The notes beneath the pieces were generated by a model that was given only the letters and a program-made list of their open reading frames with translations, did no database searches and was not told the DNA's origin. Made by a program: the position numbers and the translations under genes. Positions 25,081-33,291 of a DNA stretch of 42,700 nt are shown here, in pieces (within the stretch, counting starts at the first letter, position 1; each line of letters opens with the position of its first letter). Source of the DNA: Clostridium oryzae (GTDB taxonomy: Bacteria > Bacillota > Clostridia > Clostridiales > Clostridiaceae); the NCBI RefSeq assembly GCF_002029235.1, contig NZ_MZGV01000036.1, positions 1 through 42,700 on the forward strand, in the 5' to 3' direction.

Positions 25081-25391
25081 TGCATTGACATATAAGAGAG
25101 CTGCAGGAAGAACTTGATAAAGATGAATGTATACGAATACAACGATTATTTTGTCACATTCTTGACTAATTATACTGAATGGGTCGAAAAAATCACTTGA
25201 TATTAATATATAATTACAAAATGTGACTTAAATTCCAACTTAATTTTAATCAAATTATTAAATTTTATATTGAAAATGAAAATTATGACTATCAGCCAGC
25301 TAAATGCAATGACATTATAAACAGTACATATTATTTTGCTGTGAGCACAAAATATATAAGTAAAATCATAATAAATTAGGAGGAATTAACA
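25081..25391. other. AT-rich divergent intergenic region
   Basis: The region between the KimA-like gene and the DUF326 gene. It must hold the promoter of the DUF326 gene, but no clear -35/-10 pair stands out. A 26-codon frame at 25089-25169 with amphipathic character may be a fossil of a lost gene; I could not assign it. AGGAGG at about 25378-25383 is the ribosome site of the next gene. Confidence 0.4.
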
Positions 25392-25763
25392 ATGGAAGCA
25401 ACTATGAATAAACCGGTAGATTCACTTATTACGGGAGGGAATCCTATGCAAAGATGTATTGATCTATGTGGTAAATGCGTGCAGGTGTGCCAGGAATGCG
25501 CAAATTTATGTCTACAAGAAGATGATGTTAGAGCAAGAATGAATTGTATTAAAACATTACAGGATTGTGCTGAAATTTGCTCTACTACATTTTGCTATAT
25601 ATCAAGAGGCAGTGGTAATATCAAAGAAATATGCAGTTTATGCGCTACAATATGTGAAAGGTGTGCTACTGAATGTGAAATGTTTAAAGATCCACATTGT
25701 AAAGCATGTGCAGATGTTTGCCGACAGTGTGCCGATGAATGTAAAAGGATGATTAATATGTAA
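25392..25763 (+). CDS. DUF326 cysteine-rich four-helix-bundle copper-binding (Csp-like) protein
   Basis: A 123-residue protein with 20 Cys (16%), arranged in repeating CxxC and CxxxC pairs along amphipathic helices: RCIDLCGKCVQVCQEC, CIKTLQDCAEIC, CSLCATICERC and HCKACADVCRQCADEC. This is the DUF326/ferredoxin-like four-helix pattern shared with the copper storage proteins (Csp), in which Cys thiolates line the core and bind many Cu(I) ions. There is no signal peptide, so it is cytosolic (Csp3-like). AGGAGG precedes ATG 25392. It sits before the csoR-copA-copZ operon but is separated from it by a hairpin and a promoter. Copper storage is inferred from family and neighbours. Confidence 0.85.
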   Translation: MEATMNKPVDSLITGGNPMQRCIDLCGKCVQVCQECANLCLQEDDVRARMNCIKTLQDCAEICSTTFCYISRGSGNIKEICSLCATICERCATECEMFKDPHCKACADVCRQCADECKRMINM

Positions 25764-25816
25764 GTCCAAAACTTATTATTACACTATACATTTTAATAGA
25801 ACAGTTAGATAAAATA

Positions 25817-25860
25817 ATATGAAGAAATAAGAGTTTAATCATTATCTTATTTCTTCATAT
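25817..25860 (+). terminator. hairpin terminator after the DUF326 gene
   Basis: A 16-bp stem (25817-25832 with 25845-25860) and a 12-base loop lie about 55 bases after the stop codon. T-rich bases are inside the 3' arm and no clean T-run follows, so termination may be partial. The rest of 25764-25960 shows no gene. Confidence 0.6.
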
Positions 25861-25967
25861 AATCTACATAGATTTTAATTATCATATAGTAAAAATACAA
25901 CAGGATATCAATATTTACAACATAAAGTAATGAGCAAAGCTATATTAAGAAAATCTATATAAAATAG

Positions 25968-25996
25968 TTGACACAAAGAATCGAAATGGTTATACT
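25968..25996 (+). promoter_or_regulatory. consensus promoter of the csoR-copA-copZ operon
   Basis: TTGACA (25968-25973), a 17-base spacer and TATACT (25991-25996). The CsoR-type operator begins about 11 bases after the -10 box. Confidence 0.9.
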
Positions 25997-26007
25997 TAAG
26001 ATGCAAT

Positions 26008-26025
26008 CCCCCCCTGGGGGTGGGG
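26008..26025 (+). promoter_or_regulatory. CsoR-type operator
   Basis: C7-T-G5-T-G4, a G/C-run inverted repeat in otherwise very AT-rich DNA. Such C-tract/G-tract palindromes are the known binding sites of CsoR/RcnR-family repressors. It sits over the start of transcription of the csoR operon, so autorepression relieved by Cu(I) is expected. Confidence 0.85.
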
Positions 26026-26073
26026 CGGTGTTCGTAAATATACTAGATTAACAGATATTGAAAGGATAAGGGC

Positions 26074-26337
26074 ATGAATGAACAGAAAATGAGAACACTG
26101 ATGTCACTTAAGACAGCGAAAGGGCAGATTGACGGAATAATTAAGATGCTAGAAGAAGGAAGATATTGTGTAGATATATCAAACCAGATTATTGCAGCTC
26201 AATCACTATTAAAAAAAGCAAATCTGATGATTTTAAAACAGCATATGAACCATTGTGTAAAGGATGCATTTAAACATGATAATGGTGAAGAGAAGGTTGC
26301 AGAGATTATAGATATACTATCTAAAATTACTAAATAG
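26074..26337 (+). CDS. csoR: CsoR-family copper-sensing transcriptional repressor
   Basis: An 87-residue all-helical repressor. The Cu(I) ligands of the family are present with exact spacing: C32 (RYCVDIS), H57 and C61 (HMNHC), matching the C-H-C triad of copper-type CsoR. The N-terminal helix carries basic residues for DNA binding. AAAGGA (26061-26066) precedes ATG 26074 by 7 bases. It is first in an operon, 12 bases before copA, behind a G/C-rich palindrome. On binding Cu(I) it should leave the operator and allow copper export. The triad argues against the nickel, formaldehyde or persulfide-sensing relatives. Confidence 0.93.
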   Translation: MNEQKMRTLMSLKTAKGQIDGIIKMLEEGRYCVDISNQIIAAQSLLKKANLMILKQHMNHCVKDAFKHDNGEEKVAEIIDILSKITK

Positions 26338-26349
26338 GAGGGGAATCAA

Positions 26350-28809
26350 ATGACATCAAAGTCGTTAAAAATAGAAGGAATGACCTGTGCTGCCTGTGCA
26401 AAAGCTGTGGAAAGAGCTTCTAAAAAGCTTGAAGGAGTTACTGAGGCAAGCGTAAATTTTGCAACAGAAAAACTAAATATAAACTTTGACGAGACCAAGG
26501 TGACAACACAAGATATACAGGCAGCTATAGAGAAGGCTGGTTATAAAGCTGTTATTGAAGCTATGAGCAAAACATTAAAAATAGAAGGAATGACTTGTGC
26601 CGCCTGTGCTAAGACGGTTGAAAGAGTTACCCAAAAGCTTGATGGAGTTACGGAGTCAAATGTAAATTTTGCAACAGAAAAATTAAATATAAGTTATGAC
26701 CCATTAATTGTCAAGGTTTCGGATATTAAAAAAACTATAGAAAAAGCAGGTTATAAGGCGCTAGAAGAAGAAATCACTATTGATCTAGACAAAAAGAAGA
26801 AGGAGAAAGAAATTAAATCACTATGGAATAGGTTTATAATTTCATTAGTATTCTCTGTACCACTATTAATCATTACTATGGGACATATGTTTGGAGAACC
26901 CGTAGGCTTTCATTTACCGCAATTCATAGATCCTATGATGCATCCGATTAATTTCGGTATTATACAGCTAATATTAGTTCTTCCTGTAATAGTGGCTGGA
27001 CATAGATTTTTTACAGTTGGTTTTAAATCTCTGTTTAGAAGAAGTCCTAATATGGACTCTTTAATTGCTATGGGTACTTCAGCTGCATTCTTGTATGGTA
27101 TATTTGCGATAGTTCAGATTGTTAATGGAAATACAAAGTATGCCTATGATTTATATTTTGAATCTGCTGCTGTTATTATTACGTTGATTACGCTTGGCAA
27201 ATATTTAGAAGCGGTTACAAAAGGTAAAACTTCAGAAGCGATTAAGAAACTAATGGGACTTGCACCTAAAACAGCCATTGTTATTAAAGATGACAAAGAA
27301 GTAGAAATATCAATTGAGGAAGTAGAAGTTGGAGATATAATAGTTGTAAAGCCGGGTGAAAAGATGCCGGTAGATGGTGAAGTAGTAGAAGGAATGACAG
27401 CTGTAGATGAATCAATGCTCACCGGAGAGAGTATACCTGTAGAGAAAAATATTGGTGATGCAATTATAGGTGCAAGCATAAATAAGAATGGTACAATTAA
27501 ATATAAAGCTACCAAAATAGGAAAAGATACAGCTTTGGCACAAATTATTAAGCTTGTTGAAGATGCTCAGGGCTCTAAAGCGCCTATAGCTAAAATGGCA
27601 GATGTCATTTCGGGATATTTTGTTCCGGTGGTTATCTCTATAGCTGTGGTTTCTGCACTGGCTTGGTATTTTATTGGTGGTGAAACAGCTATTTTTGCAT
27701 TAACGATATTTATATCAGTGCTTGTTATTGCATGTCCATGTGCGTTAGGACTGGCTACACCAACAGCCATAATGGTTGGTACTGGCAAAGGTGCAGAATA
27801 CGGTGTTTTGATAAAAAGTGGTGTTGCACTGGAAACTACACACAAAATAAGAACGATAGTATTTGATAAAACGGGTACTATAACAGAGGGTAAGCCGAAG
27901 GTTACTGATATAGTAGCCTCAGAAGGAACTAGTGAAGCATATTTACTGCAGATAGCTGCATCTTCAGAAAAAGGATCTGAGCATCCTTTAGGAGAAGCTA
28001 TCGTAAAGCATGCAGAAGAAAAAAATATAGAAGTCAAAAAATTGGAGTTCTTCAAGGCGATACCAGGCTATGGAATAGAAGTTAAAATAGACGGAAAGAA
28101 TATTTTATTAGGAAACAAAAAGCTGATGATTGATAATAATGTTTTATTTCAAGACTTGGAGAATACATCGAATAAATTAGCTGGTGAAGGAAAAACGCCG
28201 ATGTATATTGCTATTGAAGGAAGGCTGGCAGGTATTATTGCAGTTGCTGATACTGTAAAGGAGAATAGCAGAAAAGCTATAGAAAAACTTCATCGTATGG
28301 GAATTGAAGTAGCAATGATTACTGGAGATAATAAAAGAACTGCTGAGGCTATAGCTAAACAGGTGGGCATTGACAGGATTCTTGCAGAGGTTCTTCCACA
28401 GGATAAGGCTAATGAGGTCAAAAAACTTCAACAAGAGGGTAAAAAAGTGGCCATGGTAGGTGACGGTATTAACGATGCACCAGCTCTTGCGCAAGCTGAT
28501 ATTGGTATAGCTATCGGGTCAGGTACAGATGTTGCAATGGAATCAGCAGATATTGTTCTTATGAGAAGCGATCTGATGGATGTTCCTACTGCTATACAAT
28601 TAAGTAAAAAAACTATATTGAATATTAAACAAAATTTATTCTGGGCTTTTGGTTACAATACGCTTGGCATACCTGTTGCTATGGGAATTCTATACATCTT
28701 TGGAGGCCCATTATTAAATCCAATTATAGCAGCAGCTGCTATGAGCTTCAGCTCAGTGTCAGTTTTATTAAATGCATTAAGATTAAAAGGATTTAAACCA
28801 ATTAAGTAA
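26350..28809 (+). CDS. copA: P1B-type Cu(+)-exporting ATPase
   Basis: An 819-residue copper pump. Two N-terminal metal-binding HMA domains (GMTCAAC with C13/C16 and C83/C86) precede eight membrane helices. The transmembrane metal site is C462-P463-C464; D506 in DKTGT is phosphorylated. TGES (actuator), the SEHPLG motif of the nucleotide domain, and GDGINDAP are all present. The length and domain order equal CopA of Firmicutes. It moves Cu(I) from cytosol to outside using ATP. TAGGAGGGG precedes ATG 26350. The two HMA domains are strikingly similar even at DNA level, suggesting a recent internal duplication or gene conversion. copZ follows after 51 bases. Confidence 0.96.
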   Translation: MTSKSLKIEGMTCAACAKAVERASKKLEGVTEASVNFATEKLNINFDETKVTTQDIQAAIEKAGYKAVIEAMSKTLKIEGMTCAACAKTVERVTQKLDGVTESNVNFATEKLNISYDPLIVKVSDIKKTIEKAGYKALEEEITIDLDKKKKEKEIKSLWNRFIISLVFSVPLLIITMGHMFGEPVGFHLPQFIDPMMHPINFGIIQLILVLPVIVAGHRFFTVGFKSLFRRSPNMDSLIAMGTSAAFLYGIFAIVQIVNGNTKYAYDLYFESAAVIITLITLGKYLEAVTKGKTSEAIKKLMGLAPKTAIVIKDDKEVEISIEEVEVGDIIVVKPGEKMPVDGEVVEGMTAVDESMLTGESIPVEKNIGDAIIGASINKNGTIKYKATKIGKDTALAQIIKLVEDAQGSKAPIAKMADVISGYFVPVVISIAVVSALAWYFIGGETAIFALTIFISVLVIACPCALGLATPTAIMVGTGKGAEYGVLIKSGVALETTHKIRTIVFDKTGTITEGKPKVTDIVASEGTSEAYLLQIAASSEKGSEHPLGEAIVKHAEEKNIEVKKLEFFKAIPGYGIEVKIDGKNILLGNKKLMIDNNVLFQDLENTSNKLAGEGKTPMYIAIEGRLAGIIAVADTVKENSRKAIEKLHRMGIEVAMITGDNKRTAEAIAKQVGIDRILAEVLPQDKANEVKKLQQEGKKVAMVGDGINDAPALAQADIGIAIGSGTDVAMESADIVLMRSDLMDVPTAIQLSKKTILNIKQNLFWAFGYNTLGIPVAMGILYIFGGPLLNPIIAAAAMSFSSVSVLLNALRLKGFKPIK

Positions 28810-28860
28810 CATGATTAAAACTAAGAATTGGTTTATATATATGAAAGGAGAGATATTAAA

Positions 28861-29076
28861 ATGAAAAAAGAAATATCAATAGAGGGTATGAGCTGTGCTC
28901 ATTGTGTAAAACATGTGACTGAGGCACTGGAATCTTTGGCAGGTGTAAGCAAGGTTCAAGTTAGTCTTGAATCAAAATCAGCAACTATTGAGACAGATGG
29001 CAAAGTCAGCAATACAGATATAGCGACTGCTATTGAAGAAGCTGGATATGATATAGTTAATATTTCAGATAAATAA
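28861..29076 (+). CDS. copZ: copper chaperone, HMA domain
   Basis: A 71-residue single HMA-domain protein with the Cu(I)-binding motif GMSCAHC near residues 9-15 and the beta-alpha-beta-beta-alpha-beta pattern (SKVQVSLESKSATIE, then AIEEAGYDI). It carries Cu(I) to CopA. The start is ATG 28861, preceded by AAAGGAGAG; an in-frame ATG at 28828 lies ahead of the ribosome site. It is last in the csoR-copA-copZ operon and is closed by a strong terminator. Confidence 0.95.
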   Translation: MKKEISIEGMSCAHCVKHVTEALESLAGVSKVQVSLESKSATIETDGKVSNTDIATAIEEAGYDIVNISDK

Positions 29077-29087
29077 AAATTTAGATG

Positions 29088-29119
29088 AAAACGTCCTGAT
29101 GATTATCGGGACGTTTTTT
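29088..29119. terminator. terminator after copZ, shared with the convergent CWB2-like gene
   Basis: A 13-bp stem (29088-29100 with 29105-29117) with one G-T pair, a GATT loop, A4 on one side and T6 on the other, so it can stop transcription both ways. Confidence 0.9.
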
Positions 29120-29123
29120 AGTT

Positions 29124-30275
29124 TTAATTTATTAAATGATTTATTTTTTCATTTTTAAACTTGTACCCTAAATTACTAATGTTATAGTCTTCAAGAGGAC
29201 GGTGCTCGCCCTGCATCATTTCATGATTATCCATCATCATATGCATCATTTCATGTTCTAAAGAAATTATATCTTCAATTTTAACTTGATTATCATAGGT
29301 TATATTATTAGTGTTACCTAATATGAACCCATGCATAAAAGGGGGACGGGGCATATTCATAGGTGGCATAGGTTTTACTTCGTAAAGGTAGTTTGATACA
29401 GTTTTGGGTATGCTGTCTTTCTTGATTAATAGAAGAGGCGTATGTTTTCCCATATGTGCAAGAATTACTGAAGATACGATTTTCATAGGGTCCTCAATAG
29501 TACCGAACGCAAAAGCGTGACCGTCTTTGTAGTTTCTTCCCCATCCAAATTCACCGCTCTCGCTTTTGTACTTTGCAAAATTAACTGCTACATCGTAAGG
29601 AGAATTTCCTGATATCCTTGATAGCTTTTTTACATTAGAAAGCCTGGATAAAGCCTCTTCGACAGAAGCAGAAATAGTTTTTGTTGAACCTATTATATAA
29701 AGGTTTATATTTGGCATACTTTTAATAACATTTAATGTACACTCAGGAATGCGGTTTTTCATAACAAAAAGTATTGGATCTCCGTGATGTGCAGACCAGT
29801 AAGAGGACACTATTCCTTCGGAATAATCTTGCCCTGAAATAATTAGTATATTCTTGAAACTTTTTCGCTCAGCAGGTATCTGGCAGGCTGTTTCATAATG
29901 ATCTCTGCCTGTAATTAGTTTACTTGTATAACCTTTAGAGTTAAGCTCATTCTCTAGTTCAGAAGATAGATTTCCTATTAAATAAACTTTGATACCTTCG
30001 TGACCTTTTGGAGATAATCTCTGAATTTCTGCTAGTGTTTCTTTTGATAATCTGTATGGATCTGTAAGGAGTATAGGAGCATTTATTGGAAAATGAACTA
30101 AGGGAGAGGCTAGTATACCATCAAAAACTTCATCTTTGTTTATTAGTATTACAGCGTTAGGTTTCATATTTGAAAAACCTATCTTTGAAATTTCCACTGC
30201 ATAATTTATTTCACTTTTTCCACAGATTCTTGTGGTATTTAATGTTAGAGGACATGAATTAATTATATTATCCAT
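29124..30275 (-). CDS. CWB2-repeat protein without signal peptide, with Met/His-rich tail
   Basis: About 383 residues. Three tandem cell-wall-binding-repeat-2 modules (PF04122-like) are seen, each starting with the R-I-x-G-x-x-x-Y-x-x-A type motif: TRICGKSEINYA, ITGRDHYETA and RISGNSPYDVA. Each continues with VILINKDEVFDGILASPL-like and PILLTDP-like strands. Unlike S-layer CWB2 proteins it has no signal peptide or anchor domain, so it is probably cytosolic. After the third module comes a segment with PPMNMPRPPFMHG and a tail in which EHEMMHMMMDNHEMMQGEH (29202-29258) packs 7 Met and 4 His. Such residues bind Cu(I)/Cu(II), and the gene converges on copZ. ATG 30287 is an alternative start; I prefer 30275 because a GGTG lies 9 bases before it. 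The function is unknown. Confidence 0.8.
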   Translation of the reverse strand: MDNIINSCPLTLNTTRICGKSEINYAVEISKIGFSNMKPNAVILINKDEVFDGILASPLVHFPINAPILLTDPYRLSKETLAEIQRLSPKGHEGIKVYLIGNLSSELENELNSKGYTSKLITGRDHYETACQIPAERKSFKNILIISGQDYSEGIVSSYWSAHHGDPILFVMKNRIPECTLNVIKSMPNINLYIIGSTKTISASVEEALSRLSNVKKLSRISGNSPYDVAVNFAKYKSESGEFGWGRNYKDGHAFAFGTIEDPMKIVSSVILAHMGKHTPLLLIKKDSIPKTVSNYLYEVKPMPPMNMPRPPFMHGFILGNTNNITYDNQVKIEDIISLEHEMMHMMMDNHEMMQGEHRPLEDYNISNLGYKFKNEKINHLIN

Positions 30276-30287
30276 TGGCTTCACCAT

Positions 30288-30474
30288 AATTATTTATTCA
30301 TATATATAATATGCTAAATTTTTGTATTGGCTAATTGATATCACCTGCATTTTGAAATGTTTTAATTAATTATTGGAAAACTTATGTAAAACATATTACT
30401 GTTAAAAAGTAGAAAAGTTTATTTTAAATTCATATAGTGGAATTAAAAATACATAAATAAATATGAATAATTTG
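30288..30474. other. AT-rich divergent intergenic region
   Basis: The gap between the CWB2-like gene and the monosaccharide importer. No gene or strong repeat is seen; promoters for both directions are expected, and only the plus-strand one (30475-30503) is clear. Confidence 0.4.
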
Positions 30475-30503
30475 TTGCAATGATATGTCGAAGATGATAG
30501 AAT
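30475..30503 (+). promoter_or_regulatory. promoter of the ChvE/Mms-type sugar importer operon
   Basis: TTGCAA (30475-30480), a 17-base spacer and TAGAAT (30498-30503). Confidence 0.75.
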
Positions 30504-30508
30504 AGCTT

Positions 30509-30524
30509 TTGTAAACGATTAAGA
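30509..30524 (+). promoter_or_regulatory. candidate CcpA/LacI-type operator
   Basis: TTGTAAACGATTAAGA, a CG-centred imperfect dyad that resembles catabolite-responsive elements in its left half. It lies 5 bases after the -10 box, the same position as the LacI operators at 15962 and 19330, but the sequence differs, so another LacI-family protein or CcpA is more likely. Confidence 0.45.
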
Positions 30525-30585
30525 AAATCTTGCAATAAAGTTTTCTTAGTATATAAATAACAATATAATTCACGGGGGGATTAAA

Positions 30586-31668
30586 ATGAAAAAAGTTGCT
30601 TCTTTATTAATGGCGTTAGCTATGACATTAAGTTTGGCTGCGTGTGGAAAGGCCAATGGTGGAGCTAGCGGCAGCAAAGCTAAAAAAGTTGGTATATCGA
30701 TGCCTACAAAGTCTTCTCAAAGATGGATAGATGATGGTAACAACATGGTTAATGAATTCAAGAAACTTAACTATAAAACGGATTTACAGTATGGACAAGA
30801 CAACGTGCAAAATCAGATTTCACAGATAGAAAACATGATTACTAAAGGTGTAAACGTTTTGGTAGTTGCTTCAATAGATGGATCGGCATTAACTGATGTG
30901 TTAGAGAAGGCTCACGAAGCAAAAATACCTGTAATTGCATATGACCGTTTGATTACAAAGAGCCCTTATGTTAGTTACTACGCAACCTTCGATAATTTCA
31001 AAGTTGGTGTTCTTCAAGCGACATATATAGAAGAAAAATTAGGTTTAGATAAAGGAAAAGGACCATTCAATATAGAGCTATTTGCAGGTTCACCTGATGA
31101 TAACAATGCAACCTTCTTTTTTAATGGAGCAATGTCTGTTTTACAAAAATATATAGACAAAGGTAAGTTAGTTGTAAAAAGTGGACAAACTAAATTCTCA
31201 CAAGTTGCTACATTGAGATGGGATGGAGCTACTGCTCAGGCAAGAATGGACAACCTATTAAGCAAAAACTATACTTCTGCTAAAGTAGATGCAGTATTGT
31301 CTCCATATGATGGCATCAGTATTGGAATTATCTCATCCTTAAAGGGTGTTGGATATGGAACTAAAGGTCAGCCTATGCCAATCATAACTGGACAGGATGC
31401 TGAACTTCCATCAATTAAATCTATCATAAAGGGAGAGCAGACATCAACAATATTCAAAGATACAAGACAATTGGCTCAAAAGGCAGTTGAAATGGCAGAC
31501 GATGTTTTAAATAATAAAAAACCAGAAACTAACGACAATAAGACATATAACAATGGAGTAAAAGTTGTACCTTCTTTCTTATGTAATCCTGTTGTTGTAG
31601 ATAAGGATAACTATAAGGAAGTATTGGTAGATAGCAAATATTATTCAGAATCTCAGCTTGCAAAATAG
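30586..31668 (+). CDS. chvE: monosaccharide ABC transporter substrate-binding lipoprotein (ChvE/XylF type)
   Basis: A 360-residue lipoprotein with lipobox SLAAC (C20). The mature part is a type 1 periplasmic-binding fold of the ribose/xylose cluster: [23 protein letters not shown], then [36 protein letters not shown] and [31 protein letters not shown]. This pattern marks the ChvE/multiple-monosaccharide subgroup, which binds galactose, glucose, arabinose or xylose. GGGGGG is the ribosome site. The ATPase and permease genes follow. Which sugar is carried cannot be settled by eye. Confidence 0.88.
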   Translation: MKKVASLLMALAMTLSLAACGKANGGASGSKAKKVGISMPTKSSQRWIDDGNNMVNEFKKLNYKTDLQYGQDNVQNQISQIENMITKGVNVLVVASIDGSALTDVLEKAHEAKIPVIAYDRLITKSPYVSYYATFDNFKVGVLQATYIEEKLGLDKGKGPFNIELFAGSPDDNNATFFFNGAMSVLQKYIDKGKLVVKSGQTKFSQVATLRWDGATAQARMDNLLSKNYTSAKVDAVLSPYDGISIGIISSLKGVGYGTKGQPMPIITGQDAELPSIKSIIKGEQTSTIFKDTRQLAQKAVEMADDVLNNKKPETNDNKTYNNGVKVVPSFLCNPVVVDKDNYKEVLVDSKYYSESQLAK

Positions 31669-31688
31669 AATTTTATACAAAAGCAGAA

Positions 31689-31723
31689 TTTAGTGATGGT
31701 ATAAAATAAATACCATCACTAAA
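31689..31723 (+). terminator. intercistronic hairpin between binding-protein and ATPase genes
   Basis: A perfect 14-bp stem (31689-31702 with 31710-31723) with a 7-base loop and no T-run after it. It probably protects or separates the binding-protein mRNA, so that more binding protein than ATPase/permease is made. Confidence 0.7.
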
Positions 31724-31755
31724 TTAAATATCAGAATAAAAGGGGATGAAATTGT

Positions 31756-33291
31756 ATGTCAGATATTATACTAGAAATGCGAAATATCACAAAAACATTT
31801 CCCGGAGTAAAGGCACTTAATGATGTTAATCTAAAGGTTAAAAAAGGAGAAATTCATGCCCTTTGCGGTGAAAACGGTGCTGGAAAATCTACTCTTATGA
31901 AGGTTTTAAGCGGTGTATATCCTCATGGAACCTACACAGGGGATATATTATTTAATGGGAATCTATGTGAATTTAAAAATATTAAAAGCAGTGAAGAACT
32001 TGGTATTGTAATAGTTCATCAAGAATTAGCTCTAATTCCGTTTTTATCTATTGCGGAAAATATCTTTTTAGGAAATGAAAGAGGAAAAAGAGGCATAGTT
32101 GATTGGAATGAAACAACCAAGCAGACTAAGGAACTACTCGGGAAAGTTGGTTTAACTGAAAAACCTAATACATTAATCATGAATATAGGTATAGGTAAGC
32201 AGCAGCTTGTTGAAATCGCTAAAGCATTAGCTAAGAAAGTTAAGTTATTGATTTTAGATGAACCCACAGCAGCATTGAATGAAGATGATAGTGAAAATCT
32301 GTTAAATTTGATGCTGGAACTTAAAAAACAGGGTATTACATCTATAATTATCTCACATAAATTAAATGAAATTTCTAAAGTAGCAGATTCAATAACAATA
32401 ATAAGAGATGGTCAAAGTATCGAAACGCTAGATACACACAAAGATCACATAACTGAAGATAGAATAATAAAAGGAATGGTAGGAAGAGAACTAACCAATC
32501 GTTATCCTACTAGACAAGCTAAGATAGGCGAGAAAATATTTGAAGTTAAAAATTGGAATGTATTTCATCCAATCTTGGATGATAGAAAGGTTATTGACAA
32601 TGTAAGCTTTAACGTTAAAAAAGGAGAGGTAGTTGGAATAGCGGGATTGATGGGAGCAGGAAGAACAGAGCTTGCGATGAGTCTCTTCGGAAAATCCTAT
32701 GGAAAGAAAATAAGTGGACAAACGCTAATTAAGGGCAAAGAGATTCATTTAAATAATGTAAATAAGGCTATTGAAAATGGGTTAGCTTATGTAAGTGAAG
32801 ATAGAAAAGAGTATGGACTAGTTTTAATAGATCATATAAAAGCAAATACGACTTTGGCTAATTTGCGTAAAGTTTCTAACGGATTTGTTATTAATGAAAA
32901 TGAAGAAATAGTTCAAACAGAGAAATTAAGAAAAGATCTGAAAATAAAATGTTCAAGCATACTGCAGAAGACCGGTAATCTTAGCGGCGGTAATCAGCAG
33001 AAGGTAGTATTAGCTAAATGGATCTTTACTGAGCCAGATGTTCTTATACTAGATGAGCCTACCCGTGGAATCGACGTAGGTGCTAAATATGAGATATACA
33101 GCATTATAAATCAATTGGCTGCGGAAGGAAAAGCAGTAGTTATCATATCTTCTGAGCTGCCCGAAATTTTAGGAATGAGTGATAGAATCTACGTTATGAA
33201 TGAAGGAAAAATGGTAGGAGAGATAGATGGCAAAGAAGCTTCACAAGAAAAAATTATGAGATTTATCATAAGCAATAAACAGGGGGTATAA
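31756..33291 (+). CDS. mmsA: monosaccharide ABC transporter ATP-binding protein (MmsA/XylG type)
   Basis: A 511-residue protein with two fused ATPase domains, as in CUT2 importers. The first has Walker [10 protein letters not shown] and Walker [12 protein letters not shown]. The second has the degenerate P-loop GLMGAGRTE, signature LSGGNQQK and Walker [13 protein letters not shown]. This asymmetric arrangement is normal for RbsA/XylG/MmsA. It energises uptake with the MmsB-like permease, whose start codon overlaps this stop. GGGG precedes ATG 31756. Confidence 0.93.
   Translation: MSDIILEMRNITKTFPGVKALNDVNLKVKKGEIHALCGENGAGKSTLMKVLSGVYPHGTYTGDILFNGNLCEFKNIKSSEELGIVIVHQELALIPFLSIAENIFLGNERGKRGIVDWNETTKQTKELLGKVGLTEKPNTLIMNIGIGKQQLVEIAKALAKKVKLLILDEPTAALNEDDSENLLNLMLELKKQGITSIIISHKLNEISKVADSITIIRDGQSIETLDTHKDHITEDRIIKGMVGRELTNRYPTRQAKIGEKIFEVKNWNVFHPILDDRKVIDNVSFNVKKGEVVGIAGLMGAGRTELAMSLFGKSYGKKISGQTLIKGKEIHLNNVNKAIENGLAYVSEDRKEYGLVLIDHIKANTTLANLRKVSNGFVINENEEIVQTEKLRKDLKIKCSSILQKTGNLSGGNQQKVVLAKWIFTEPDVLILDEPTRGIDVGAKYEIYSIINQLAAEGKAVVIISSELPEILGMSDRIYVMNEGKMVGEIDGKEASQEKIMRFIISNKQGV

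Noticed and set aside
25089..25169. 26-codon frame with amphipathic, charged residues (ELQEELDKDECIRIQRLFC) upstream of the DUF326 gene
   Set aside because: It looks protein-like and could be the fossil end of a gene, but it has no start, no ribosome site and is too short to assign.
29124..30275. CWB2 protein as a normal S-layer or surface protein
   Set aside because: No signal peptide is present at either possible start and no in-frame hydrophobic leader is seen upstream.
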